Positions 1 to 8,309 of a stretch of DNA of 52,455 bases are shown one piece after another. The notes beneath the pieces were generated by a model. The model worked only from the letters and a program-made list of their open reading frames with translations, had not been told where the DNA came from and did no database searches. This DNA comes from an uncultured Paracoccus sp. (GTDB taxonomy: Bacteria > Pseudomonadota > Alphaproteobacteria > Rhodobacterales > Rhodobacteraceae): positions 1 to 52,455 of the forward strand of contig NZ_CANMEH010000016.1 in NCBI RefSeq assembly GCF_947496875.1, written 5' to 3'. How positions within the stretch are numbered: the first letter of the stretch is position 1; each line of letters begins with the position of its first letter. Position numbers and translations under genes: made by a program.

Positions 1-102
1 TGGGACATCGCCGCCATCTCGGCCTTCTTCGGCATGTCGAACCGGATGGCGAACGTCACCAGCATGCGGCCGAACGAGGAGTTCTACACCCTGGGGCGCT
101 GA
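1..102 (+). CDS. Peroxidase-related (AhpD-like) enzyme, C-terminal end only
   Basis: Only the last 33 codons are present; the gene begins before the window. The tail reads WDIAAISAFFGMSNRMANV and closes with MRPNEEFYTLGR, the ending I associate with uncharacterised peroxidase-related enzymes of the carboxymuconolactone decarboxylase/AhpD-like fold. In that family a CxxxH motif further upstream does the peroxide chemistry, but it lies outside this window, so activity cannot be judged. It converges on the acrylyl-CoA reductase gene, with an 85-base gap holding a GC-rich hairpin (about 126-146). The assignment rests on remembered similarity of the tail alone. Confidence 0.6.
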   Translation, partial: WDIAAISAFFGMSNRMANVTSMRPNEEFYTLGR

Positions 103-125
103 ACCGGATCCGCCGGCGCTGGCGT

Positions 126-146
126 CCGCCCGCCGAAGCCGGGCGG
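126..146. terminator. GC-rich hairpin between convergent genes
   Basis: CCGCCCG and CGGGCGG form a 7-bp stem around a 7-base loop between two converging genes. No clear T-run follows on either side, so it may only slow polymerase or be incidental. Confidence 0.3.
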
Positions 147-187
147 CGGCGCGTTGCTGGTTGCAGTGCGGCCGGGACCTCGGTGCC

Positions 188-1183
188 TCAGCTCGCGATG
201 TCGATCACGACACGGCCGCGGATCCGGCCCGCCACGATGTCGTCGGCGAGTGCGGGCAGGGCGGACAGCGGCTCGGTCCGGGCGATGCGGGCCAGGTGCG
301 CCTGGTCCAGGTGCTGCGCCAGGGTGGCCCATGCGCGGTTCCGCTTGGCCAGAGGCGCAAACACGCTGTCGACGCCCAGAAGCGCGACCGCCCGCAGGAT
401 ATGGGGCGCAACCGTGGCGGGCAGGTCCATGCCGCCTGCCAGCCCGCATGCCGCGACCGCCCCGCCATAGGCGGTCTGCGCCAGCACATTGGCCAGTGTG
501 GTCGAGCCGACCGAATCCACCGCTCCGGACCAGCGCTCCTTCTGAAGTGCCGGACCCTTCTCGGCGAGCGCCGCGCGTTCGACGAACCCCGTGGCGCCCA
601 GTTCGGACAGATAGTCATGGGTTTCCGGCCGCCCGGTCGCAGCCGTCACCCGGTAGCCCTTGGCCGCCAGCAGGCTGACCGCGGTCGAGCCCACGCCACC
701 GGCCGCCCCGGTCACCAGCACCTCGCGCCCATCGGCCGAGATGACGCCCCAGTCCTCCAGCGCATCCACGCAGAGCGCGGCCGTGTAGCCGGCAGTGCCG
801 ACTGCCATCGCCTGCTCGAGCGTGAACCCCTCCGGCAAGCGGGTCAGCCACTCCGGCTTCAGCCGCTGGAACCGCGTGTAGCCACCCCATTCGGTTTCCG
901 ACAGGCCCCAGCCATTGACGATGACCTTGTCGCCGGGTGCCCAGTCCGGCGAGCGGCTTTCCACCACGATCCCCGCAAGATCGATCCCCGCCACCATCGG
1001 CAGCCGCCGGGCGATCCGGCCCTTTCCCGACACGGCCAGCCCGTCCTTGTAGTTGACGGTGGAGTAGGCAACCTCGACCAGGACCTCGTGATCGGGCAGC
1101 ATCTCCCGCGTGAGTTCCCGGAACTCGGCCTTCGGCTTGCCGTCCTGGTCCACGATCATCAGCGCCCGAAATGTCTCGCTCAT
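188..1183 (-). CDS. acuI: Acrylyl-CoA reductase (NADPH), AcuI/YhdH family
   Basis: A 331-residue zinc-independent medium-chain dehydrogenase/reductase. AcuI enzymes reduce acrylyl-CoA to propionyl-CoA with NADPH and detoxify acrylate from DMSP or 3-hydroxypropionate breakdown. Visible landmarks are the start MSETFRALMI, the segment VNYKDGLAVSGKGRIARRLP, the GWGLSETEWGG stretch and the nucleotide-binding loop VTGAAGGVGSTAVSLLA near residues 150-165. The start at 1183 was chosen because AAAGGAGA lies just upstream and the protein then begins as family members do; an in-frame ATG 12 codons earlier lacks this support. The product, propionyl-CoA, is the substrate of the PccA/PccB carboxylase encoded farther along, so the gene fits a propionyl-CoA assimilation theme, though it is some 18 kb away and not co-transcribed. 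Confidence 0.88.
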   Translation of the reverse strand: MSETFRALMIVDQDGKPKAEFRELTREMLPDHEVLVEVAYSTVNYKDGLAVSGKGRIARRLPMVAGIDLAGIVVESRSPDWAPGDKVIVNGWGLSETEWGGYTRFQRLKPEWLTRLPEGFTLEQAMAVGTAGYTAALCVDALEDWGVISADGREVLVTGAAGGVGSTAVSLLAAKGYRVTAATGRPETHDYLSELGATGFVERAALAEKGPALQKERWSGAVDSVGSTTLANVLAQTAYGGAVAACGLAGGMDLPATVAPHILRAVALLGVDSVFAPLAKRNRAWATLAQHLDQAHLARIARTEPLSALPALADDIVAGRIRGRVVIDIAS

Positions 1184-1521
1184 TGGTGCTCTCCTTTTCC
1201 ATACTGGGCTTTGCTGCAAAGCCTCGCGTGTCCGCCGTCAGTTCTGCGTCAACATGAGAGGCCTACCTCCCTTGCGTCAGGCCACAGAGCACCCGCGGCG
1301 GCGCTTTGCTGCGGATCATGGACGTTTGATCACGAAGCGCAGCCTCGCTGCAACCGGGAGGTCTCGCGCGCGTGCCGAAGTCGATCCTGCTCTTTTCGGC
1401 ACTCCAAAATGCAACCGCCCGATCCCGCCCAGGAGCCGAGATGTCGATCGTGGCCTCAGCCAGACGGACTACCGCAGCCAGCGACATGCCCCTGCCTGCG
1501 GGGGTCGGGTCTGCGTCGCGC
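1184..1521. other. 338-base stretch without recognisable gene
   Basis: Between the acuI start and the end of the truncated reductase relic. It must contain the acuI promoter near its left edge. A 74-codon open frame on the minus strand (1263-1487) has no recognisable motif and no convincing ribosome site. Nothing else is supported. Confidence 0.4.
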
Positions 1522-2016
1522 TTACGTCGTGGCGGGCTCCGGCTGGCGCAGGCAGTCCGGCAGGTCCGGCCCGACCGGGACGATGCCGGTGGGGTTCAGT
1601 GCCTTGATCGAGTAATAGCCGCGCCTGATGTGGTCGATGCTGACCGTCTCGCGCAGGCCGGGAAGCGCCAGCATCCGCGTCACATAGGCGCTGAGCCCCG
1701 GATAATCCGACAGCCGCCGCAGGTTGCACTTGAAGAGGCCGTGATAGGCCGGGTCGAAGCGCACCAGGGTCACGAACAGGCGGATGTCGGCCTCGGTCAG
1801 ACGGTCGCCCAGCATGAAGTTCCGCCCGTCCGACAGCCGCGCCTCCAGCGTGTCGAGCATGCCGAAGACTTCGTGGAACGCCTCCTCATAGGCCTCCTGG
1901 GTGGTGGCGAAACCGGCGCGATAGACGCCGTTGTTCAGCCGGGGATAGATCTCGTCGTTCAGCGCCTCGATGTCGCCGCGCAGGTCCTCGGGGTAGAGGT
2001 CGTATGTCGGGTCTCC
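1522..2016 (-). pseudogene. 5'-truncated glutathionyl-hydroquinone reductase (YqjG/GS-HQR family)
   Basis: Only the C-terminal half remains, about 164 codons against roughly 320 in the family. It reads DLYPEDLRGDIEALNDEIYP, then NNGVYRAGFATTQEAYEEA, GDRLTEADIRLFVTLVRFD, YHGLFKCNLRRL and ends near NPTGIVPVGPDL, all characteristic of the C-terminal GST-like helical domain. The thioredoxin-like N-terminal domain with the catalytic Cys (CPWA-type motif) is absent: the frame meets a TGA at 2017-2019 and the sequence beyond (2020-2186) is unrelated. An internal ATG at 1860 could give a 112-residue peptide, which would be inactive. I read this as a deletion or rearrangement relic. Family assignment is confident; the cause of truncation is inference. 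Confidence 0.75.
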
Positions 2017-2186
2017 TCAGGGCGAGCGCGGGGGTGCGTCGCTGATGATGAGAAGATAGCCCGTGCCGGGCTGCATGATTATCTGGCCACGGGGAAGATG
2101 ATTGCTGCCGGTAGGGAAACAGTGGTGATGGCCAGTTAAACCTGGCGAGCGCGCTGGCCCCACCCGGATGTCCACGCGAAATGAAG

Positions 2187-2915
2187 TCAGCTGCTTTCGT
2201 TTTCCAGCGGGGTGACGGAAAACTCCTGCACTGCAGCGTCGGCCTGCAACGCCCGGGCGAGGGCTTCGCTGTCGACCTGCAGATCATGCGCAGAGGCCAG
2301 AAGCGTGTAGCGTCGCAGCCCACTCGCACGGTCATGCATGATCGCGGGGCGGCCTGCCTGCAGCCCATGGCTTGCCAGAAGGGTTTCGAGCCGAGCCCCG
2401 TCATAGCCGGTCTCTCCGCCGACCGCGAACTCGATCCGGACGACCGGCTGCGGCGGGGCGACGTAGCGCAAGGCCCGCAGGGAAACCAGGACGACCAGCG
2501 CAATCCCCGTGGAAATCGTCGCCAGCTCGATGAGACCGGCGCCGAAGACGATCCCAAGTGACGCCGTCAACCAGAGCGAGGCAGCGGTGGTCAGGCCCTG
2601 CACGGACACCCCGGCCCGGAAGATCACGCCGGCGCCCAGGAATCCGACGCCGGTCAGGATGGCATGCGGCATCCGCGCCATATCCGACACAATCTGCGTG
2701 CCTGCCGGAAAGGTTGCTGTCCATTCCGCCATTCTGAGTCCCAGCAACGTCATCAGGGCGGACGCGAGGCAGACGAGCGTATGCGTGCGCAGTCCGGCCG
2801 GCTTGCGCAGGAACTCGCGCTCTGCGCCGATCAGCGCCCCGGCCAACACGCTGCACAGCAGAGGCAGCATCACGTCGGTGTCGCGCAACGCAGCAACTAG
2901 GCTGTCGAATGTCAT
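2187..2915 (-). CDS. MgtC/SapB family inner-membrane protein
   Basis: A 242-residue protein with four to five hydrophobic helices in the first 150 residues and a soluble C-terminal domain of about 80 residues. The family hallmarks are present: LAGALIGAEREFLRKPAGLRTHTLV followed by a GVGFLGAGVIFR segment and LTTAASLWLTASLG. MgtC proteins sit in the inner membrane, help growth in low magnesium and modulate the F1Fo ATP synthase in pathogens; most environmental homologues are of unknown role. The start at 2915 is preceded by GGGAG, and the following residues (MTFDSL) suit the family better than the 43-residue in-frame extension upstream. It is a lone gene, transcribed toward the reductase relic. 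Its upstream side abuts the decayed island. Confidence 0.85.
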   Translation of the reverse strand: MTFDSLVAALRDTDVMLPLLCSVLAGALIGAEREFLRKPAGLRTHTLVCLASALMTLLGLRMAEWTATFPAGTQIVSDMARMPHAILTGVGFLGAGVIFRAGVSVQGLTTAASLWLTASLGIVFGAGLIELATISTGIALVVLVSLRALRYVAPPQPVVRIEFAVGGETGYDGARLETLLASHGLQAGRPAIMHDRASGLRRYTLLASAHDLQVDSEALARALQADAAVQEFSVTPLENESS

Positions 2916-3236
2916 GCAGGGCTCCCATATGCGTGGTCGCCGCCATGTGGCGCCGCCCATCTCGTTCAGTATTCGGTCTTCTGCGTCCAGATTGCAGAGA
3001 GTGGCAACTACTTGGGTAGACTGCACCATTCGGAGGCAGGTCACGAAACTGTGCCTTCGCTGATGTTGCGGCAGTCATTGCCGGGTCACGATGTCGGCTG
3101 ACCTGAAAGGCAGGGAGGTTGGCTATGTCGATGGTCGCATCATGCCGGGTTGGACCCGCGCCCATTTCCTCCGTCTCTTGCCTTGGGGAGCCGACCGCTT
3201 TGCCCTCATCTCAGGCGCTGACCTCCCAGTGGCGCT

Positions 3237-3250
3237 GTGCTGCGAGAGAG
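3237..3250 (+). repeat. 14-bp direct copy of the tRNA-Thr 3' end (possible att site)
   Basis: GTGCTGCGAGAGAG occurs here and again, in the same orientation, at 6669-6682, where it covers the 3' end of tRNA-Thr. The two copies bracket the decayed island. This is the geometry left by an element that integrated at a tRNA 3' end. Chance occurrence is unlikely but not excluded. Confidence 0.45.
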
Positions 3251-5747
3251 TGTGCGCGGATCGCGGCAAGTGTCGCCGGGACGCTGAGAGCTGGTCGGCG
3301 TCCGGCGATCACGCAGTGGACCGCCTTTTACCGAGATCTACCGGCCTTCATGAAAGAAGGTCCGGAGATGTTGTCCGGGCTACCGGTTATCCTGTGCGAT
3401 GACGGAACGGTCAGGGCCGGGCGCGCGGACATACAGCCCCAACCGGAACTCCCGCGCGTTCGCCGCCGCCGCCGCAAAGGTGAGCAGGTCGAGCCGTCGC
3501 TGTTCTTCCCGCCCGCGACACGCCAAGCGGGTGAGAATGATGAGATCCCGCTCGAACAGCTCAGTGTGCCGGCGCCGCTGGCGGCGCATTTCGCTTTCGC
3601 CGCGAACACGCTACCATGGCAGGGTGAGCTTCGTGAGGCGCGCGAGTTTCTTGAGCGCGGCCAGGTGTCGGCTTACGACGGCGAAACCGTTCTCAGTCGT
3701 ATCTCCCAAGTGGTCAACACTGGTGCCTCCGTTGAGGAGGCGCTGGCCGGGCTGCGCTGGGCGTTCGCCATCTGGCGCCGTGCTCAGTCAACGCGGTCGA
3801 TCAAGGTGGATGCCTCGTACCGCCTCCTCGTCCCAACGGCCGACGGCATGATCCGCGCAACCGACGCTGTCTTTTCGGAGACATGGCCTGAAGAGCTGCT
3901 CGGCCGGCGGTTGAATGCGCTTTTCAGCGCAGCGCCGCCGGACGTGGCCGATTTTGCCGCGTATCGGAAGCGTCTCCTCGCGCCGACGAGCCACAGGGCT
4001 TTTAAGGGGCAGACGGCACTTTGGGCGGAGTTCCTTCGTGGATTGGGGGTCGGACTGGGCTGCGAGCGCTCGCTTTGCCCACGATGCCGCTGACTCGGGC
4101 CTATGAGGTGACGAGCTTCGACTTCGCGAAGAAGCTGGGGTTGAGCGAAAGTGCGGTCAATGATTGGAAACGTGACGTCAGCACCTTCACCAAAGAGAGC
4201 TTGAATCTCACCTATTCGACGAACTACAAATTCATGAATCCGCTCTGGTACGTGCCGGGTCAGAGCGATCACCACCGCTTCTCAGATGATTGCCGTGAAA
4301 TCTACGCGTGTCTGGTAGTCGAGTGGCTGGCCGGAGCGAGCAAGGAACTGCTCAGCGGTGAGCTTCGGCATGAACACTTCGCTGGCGACCAATACACTTG
4401 GTCGACACCGGCGGGCGCCTTCATCCGAAGCAGTGCCTGGCTGCCCGCAGACGATCCATCATCCGAGGGGCCAGTTCGCGGCCTCTATAGACCGGCGGAT
4501 GTCTGGGTCTCGGCGCGGCGAACGACCGCTTTCCTTTCTACCTCCGACAGGTGGCCGTCTCGGTCGCCAAGATCATCGATCGTCGGCAGCCTGACGCAAT
4601 ACGGAAGCTGCGAACGTTCGGCCAGCTCCGCGTGCTCAACGATCCCGCAACCGCCATCGAACAAGCCCGCTTTCTCGCATCCCAATATGCCGCGGGGACG
4701 GTTAGACCGCATTATGAGCCTCAACTCACGAACCTCTACAATGCAACCTGGAAGGTCCTTGCCGACAAACACGCAGCCGAACCGCGTGCCGCCGAGAAGG
4801 CGGGGAACGATATGCCGATCCTGGTCCGCCGACGCGGGGACCTCGTCGTTGCTATTCCGGGAAAGGAGACCGCTCCCCTTTATGTTCGGGACAGCGACGA
4901 CGATGTCGCGCCGAGCCTTGTGGCGTCAATCGACGGCCTGCTCCTAGACATCAAGGGCGCCGACCGTGCGCGGGTGGGTTCGTCAGCGGAGGCGCTGTTT
5001 GGTAAGAACGTGAGCCGCTTGTCGACTATGCGCTATGACGTGAAGATCAATGACGTGGCGCTCCATGACATTGAGACGAGTGAAACGGTGCTCAATCAAT
5101 GTCCTTGGCTCCGCGTCATGCTCGCTGTGGCGATGGAGGGGCTTAGAGGAACGGACGCCGGTCAGCTTCCATCGGACCGCGGGCTCGTTCTCGGACGCCT
5201 GAGCGATGTCGCATTCGTTGCGGCGAAGGACGTCTCTTTCGAGATCAACGATCAGCGCATTTTGGCTCCCGGCGACCGGCCGGCCTATGTATTTCGACGC
5301 TCGGGCCTGTCCGCCATTCTCGTGAGCCGGGTCGGCGACTCCTCCCTCACCTGGAGCGCGCTTCAACTCTGCCTGCCGGCGATCTGCGAGGCGATCGAAC
5401 TATCTCCGGTCGCCAACGGCATGAGACTGCTCGCGCACGAACTCGCCGCCGCTGGCGAGCAGGCCGACGAACTCCGCCTCGATGAAGAGGTGATCTCGCG
5501 ACTCGGCCGTACCCTTCAGGTCGAGGACGGGGGGGGCGCCTCAGTCCAGCAACTCATCGGCGAACGTGCCAATCTGCGCATGCCGTGGATCCGTGCCGCA
5601 ATCCATTATGGATCGGGCGCGGAGGCTCTGAACGACTGCGATCGACTTGAAGCCGAGCATGGCGAGGACCCTGCTCGCTTAACCGGTCGACCGATCACTG
5701 CGGCGTGCCTGCATCAACGTCCACACAGAAAAATCTCGTCTCGCTAA
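3251..5747 (+). pseudogene. Frameshifted fragment of a giant sacsin-like/DUF3883-type defence-island protein
   Basis: One coding sequence is spread over three frames. Frame 2 carries FYRDLPAFMKEGPEML through TALWAEFLRGLGV. At about 4050 it shifts to frame 1 (GLRALALPTM ... YRPADVWV), then at about 4508 to frame 3 (ANDRFPFYLRQVAV ... GEDPARLTG), each explained by loss of one base. The joined reading of about 800 residues resembles, from memory, the middle of very large (over 1,500 residues) proteins annotated as sacsin N-terminal ATPase-like or DUF3883 proteins, found in bacterial defence islands. The N-terminal HSP90-like ATPase and the C-terminal nuclease-like region are not present, and the last ~20 residues lose any family look. 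No start with a ribosome site exists at the 5' side. It is non-functional. That it is one broken gene is fairly sure; the family name is a moderate-confidence recollection. Confidence 0.55.
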
Positions 5748-6130
5748 GTCTTCGCGGCTTCCAGCCTGGACAGCCCGGTCGCCAGGTGACCAAGAGCAGG
5801 AACATCTCTCGAAAAGCGACGGCTGGACGGAGACCGGGCGGATGCTCATTCCGATGTTCGGGGCGGAGAAGTTCGAGGGCCTGTAGGCGAAGACAAGTGA
5901 GAACCGGATGGCCGTGAACAGCGGCCATCCTGCCGCAGCTGCGCGCCTGCCGCTGGACCTTCAGCACTAGAGCGCTTGGCCTGAGCGGTGAGCGATAGGA
6001 GAAGTGCACGCCTTTCGGGGACGCGCGAACCGCAATCGCGGTGCCACTGACAATCGAACGCCGCAGCTAGAGATGCCGGCAGCCGTGCGGACGCACGTCT
6101 CCGGCGCGCTCTTGGCTGTCGAGAGCAATC
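5748..6130. other. Degenerate DNA downstream of the broken giant gene
   Basis: No intact gene. A short open stretch on the plus strand ends with SDGWTETGRMLIPMFGAEKFEGL-like coding at about 5815-5886 and a stop; it could be the tail of another lost gene, but I cannot name it. The remainder shows no recognisable protein, RNA or repeat. Confidence 0.35.
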
Positions 6131-6360
6131 TGGGCGACCTCAGCGGCAAGATCGCAACTCTACTCCAGCGGAGGGATGGTCGCACAAACGTATTGGGGTG
6201 GCATCGCCACGTGATACTACGACGACCGTCCGTCGAGTCCCGTGCCGATCCGCAGAGAGGAGGTGCTAAAGCAGTTCGTGCCCGCGCAAGCCAAGGAGCA
6301 ACTCGCTGTCAGTGCGCTCACCTCGCTGCTCAAGCGCTGGACCAGGTTGGGCGCATTGTG
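6131..6360 (+). other. Relic segment A, homologous to relic segment B at 51069-51310
   Basis: Conceptual translation gives broken pieces: GDLSGKIATLLQRRDG, then after a stop PIRREEVLKQFVPAQAKEQL and AVSALTSLLKRWT. The segment at 51069-51310 on the opposite strand gives LLQRMDG and DEQVIVKALASLLMRWT. At DNA level 6321-6342 matches 51093-51114 (complement) at 21 of 22 bases, with colinear weaker matches before it. I do not recognise the protein family. The stop-ridden frame shows a decayed gene pointing toward tRNA-Thr. Confidence 0.5.
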
Positions 6361-6666
6361 ACCAGCCGGTGAGACATGAGCTGGCCGTTGCTGGCAAGTA
6401 CGACGCATTCCCCCCAGCTGGACAAGCTGTGAGGCGATGGGATCTCGTAGTAAAATGCGCCGTAGACTCTAGCGATTCGGGAGGGCGGAGTTGAGCGACG
6501 CTCCTCCATTACCATGCGCTAATGCTGTCCATCGAGAAGTCCGACCTTTTGGCAAGCCAATCCAAGACCCAGCGGAGCTAGGAGGTAGTCGGGGGGATAA
6601 ATTGGGAGACTGAGTCGATTTATTGGACAGTTTTCTATTTTGGAACAAAGCTTTATCGTTGTAATA
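6361..6666. other. Relic flank between segment A and tRNA-Thr
   Basis: No gene is supported. It contains TCGGGGGGATAA at 6589-6600, 66 bases from the tRNA CCA end; the same 12-mer lies 67 bases from the CCA end of tRNA-Leu in the same relative orientation. The last 50 bases (about 6605-6665) are clearly richer in A and T than the rest of the window, which is common at tRNA-adjacent integration borders. Confidence 0.45.
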
Positions 6667-6741
6667 TGGTGCTGCGAGAGAGGATTGAACTCTCGACCTC
6701 ACCCTTACCAAGGGTGTGCTCTACCACTGAGCTACCGCAGC
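6667..6741 (-). tRNA. tRNA-Thr (anticodon GGT), CCA encoded
   Basis: Read on the minus strand the gene starts GCTGCGG and ends CGCAGCACCA, forming a 7-bp acceptor stem with one G-U pair. The D arm contains AGCTCAGTGGTAGAGC, the anticodon arm is CACCC-TTGGTAA-GGGTG giving anticodon GGT, and the T arm contains GAGAGTTCAATCCTCTC. All cloverleaf parts are intact and CCA is encoded at 6667-6669. The 3' end faces the decayed island, consistent with use as an integration target. Confidence 0.96.
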
Positions 6742-6920
6742 GCCGATGCAGCCCGTCTGGGCCGACCGGGGCGATTTAGACAAACGTGGATCAGCGCGCA
6801 AGAGGAAACGGGTTGCAGTTGCGCCGGTTCGCAGGGGCGGCACTGCCCGAGCGGTCGGCAACAGCTTGCCAAGCCCGCCGCTTGGGTGTCAGAAACACGG
6901 GCGACAAGGGAGATCTGCCA

Positions 6921-7835
6921 ATGACCGACCTTTCGGCAAGCGAACGCCGCCTGATTGCGGCGCTGGATCGGCTCGATGACTGCATGGATCGCGCTGCCGA
7001 GGATCTGGCCAGGCTGCGGCAGCGGCCTGCTCTTGGCGCGCAGCCTGCGGCTGGAGCCATCGGGCCCGACGCGCAGGCGCGGCTGGCCGAGATGCAGGCC
7101 GAGAACCGCAAGCTGTCGGACGACCTGGCGGCGCTGCACGATCGCCAGGCCGCCACGCTGCGGGCGATGAGCGAACGGCTGGCCGAAACGCAGGAGCGGC
7201 TGGCCGGGGCCGGCGCCCATGCAGCTCGTATCGCCGCGGCAAATGACGGGCTGGCGGCGGCCAATCGCGCGCTGATCGATGCGGCGGCGGAAGGGGCGGG
7301 CAGCGGGGACGCGGCGGTTCGCGGCGCACTTGAAGCCGAGATCGAATCCCTGCGTGCCGCCCGCGCGGCCGAGATCGCCCAGATGGGCGACATTCTGGAT
7401 GCGCTGGACCGGATGCTGGGAACGCCTGAGCCGAAGCCGCGCAAGCAGGCGAAGCTCGGCGCCGCTGAGATGCCTGCGAAGCCGGCGATCGGTGATGGTG
7501 ATGAGGGAACGGACGGCAAACGTCGCGCCGAACCGGGCGAAAGCGACTCTGCGGCGCCGTCCTCGGACCAGGTTTCCGACGCGGTGATCCCCTCTGAGGC
7601 CGTGGGACCAGACACTGGCGTCGGCAGCCCTGCGGATGACGAAGAAACCGCCGCGGACAGCTCCGATTCTGCCATGAACGCCTCCCCGGACGCCCCGATT
7701 CCTGAGCTCCATGGCGAACGCGACGACCTGCCAGAAAGCCACATGTCGTTGTTCGACGGCGTCGACGACGTCGATGACCGGGGCGACAGCGACGACGATG
7801 ACGCACCTGATGACCTTGAAGGGGGGCGCCGCTGA
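6921..7835 (+). CDS. Coiled-coil protein encoded upstream of ZapA
   Basis: A 304-residue cytosolic protein of no named family. Residues 1-160 are almost entirely helical and heptad-rich (RLIAALDRLDDCMDRAAEDL; LAEMQAENRKLSDDLAALHD; MSERLAETQERLAGAG), so a long coiled coil is expected, ending at a conserved-looking AEIAQMGDILDALDRML. Residues 165-304 are disordered and acidic, closing with DDVDDRGDSDDDDAPDDLE. There is no signal peptide. The start at 6921 is preceded by AAGGGAGA; an in-frame ATG 45 codons upstream overlaps the tRNA promoter region and is unlikely. Its stop overlaps the zapA start (TGATG), implying translational coupling. In many bacteria ZapA works with a coiled-coil partner (ZapB in enterics); by position and shape this is a candidate partner, which is inference only. 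Confidence 0.8.
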   Translation: MTDLSASERRLIAALDRLDDCMDRAAEDLARLRQRPALGAQPAAGAIGPDAQARLAEMQAENRKLSDDLAALHDRQAATLRAMSERLAETQERLAGAGAHAARIAAANDGLAAANRALIDAAAEGAGSGDAAVRGALEAEIESLRAARAAEIAQMGDILDALDRMLGTPEPKPRKQAKLGAAEMPAKPAIGDGDEGTDGKRRAEPGESDSAAPSSDQVSDAVIPSEAVGPDTGVGSPADDEETAADSSDSAMNASPDAPIPELHGERDDLPESHMSLFDGVDDVDDRGDSDDDDAPDDLEGGRR

Positions 7836-8212
7836 TGGCCACAGTCGAATTCAGGATCGGCCACAAGGAATATTCCCTGTCCTGCCAGGAGGGCGAGGAA
7901 AAGCTGCTGCGCCGCGCGGCCGGGATGCTGGATGCCGAGGCGCGCCAGATCCTGGAACAGGTCGGACGGGTTCCCGAACCGCGGCTCTTGCTGCTCGCAG
8001 GGCTCATGCTGGCCGACCGCGCCTCGGCCACGGAGGATCGTGCGGCCGCGGCGGAACGCGAGCTGACGCGCCTGAAATCGAACCCGCCCCGCGTCGAAGT
8101 GCCTGTCATTCCGATCGAGGTCGGTGAGGTGATGGCGGAGCTCGCCGCCCGTGCCGAAGCGCTGGCCGACAAGGCAGAGGACGTCCTCGACAGCGCCGAC
8201 GGTCCGCGCTGA
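7835..8212 (+). CDS. zapA: Cell division protein ZapA
   Basis: A 125-residue ZapA. The N-terminal part has the beta-strand IGHKEYSLSCQEGEE that in ZapA leads into RAAGMLDAEARQI, followed by the long helix from about residue 50 (LLLLAGLMLADRASATEDR) expected to form the antiparallel coiled coil of the tetramer. ZapA binds FtsZ and promotes bundling of protofilaments at the division site. Its ATG overlaps the stop of the upstream coiled-coil gene by one base, so the two are co-translated. A proline-containing segment and a second short helix extend the C-terminus beyond the usual ~105 residues. No 5-formyltetrahydrofolate cyclo-ligase gene follows, unlike the common proteobacterial zapA locus. 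Confidence 0.9.
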   Translation: MATVEFRIGHKEYSLSCQEGEEKLLRRAAGMLDAEARQILEQVGRVPEPRLLLLAGLMLADRASATEDRAAAAERELTRLKSNPPRVEVPVIPIEVGEVMAELAARAEALADKAEDVLDSADGPR

Positions 8213-8309
8213 ACGACTGCCTTAGGGTACAAACTGCAGACAACACCGGCTTTTTGCGAAACCCTGCGGGGCAGGGGCGCGTTCCCGCCTGAAGGCAAGG
8301 GAAATGGCC

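Noticed and set aside
2020..2140. Insertion-sequence remnant at the break of the reductase relic
   Set aside because: No terminal inverted repeats, target duplication or transposase motif could be seen; it remains unidentified DNA.
8213..8309. Possible 6S RNA after zapA
   Set aside because: 6S RNA often follows zapA, but the gap here is under 100 bases and too short for the full RNA; no matching closing stem was recognised.
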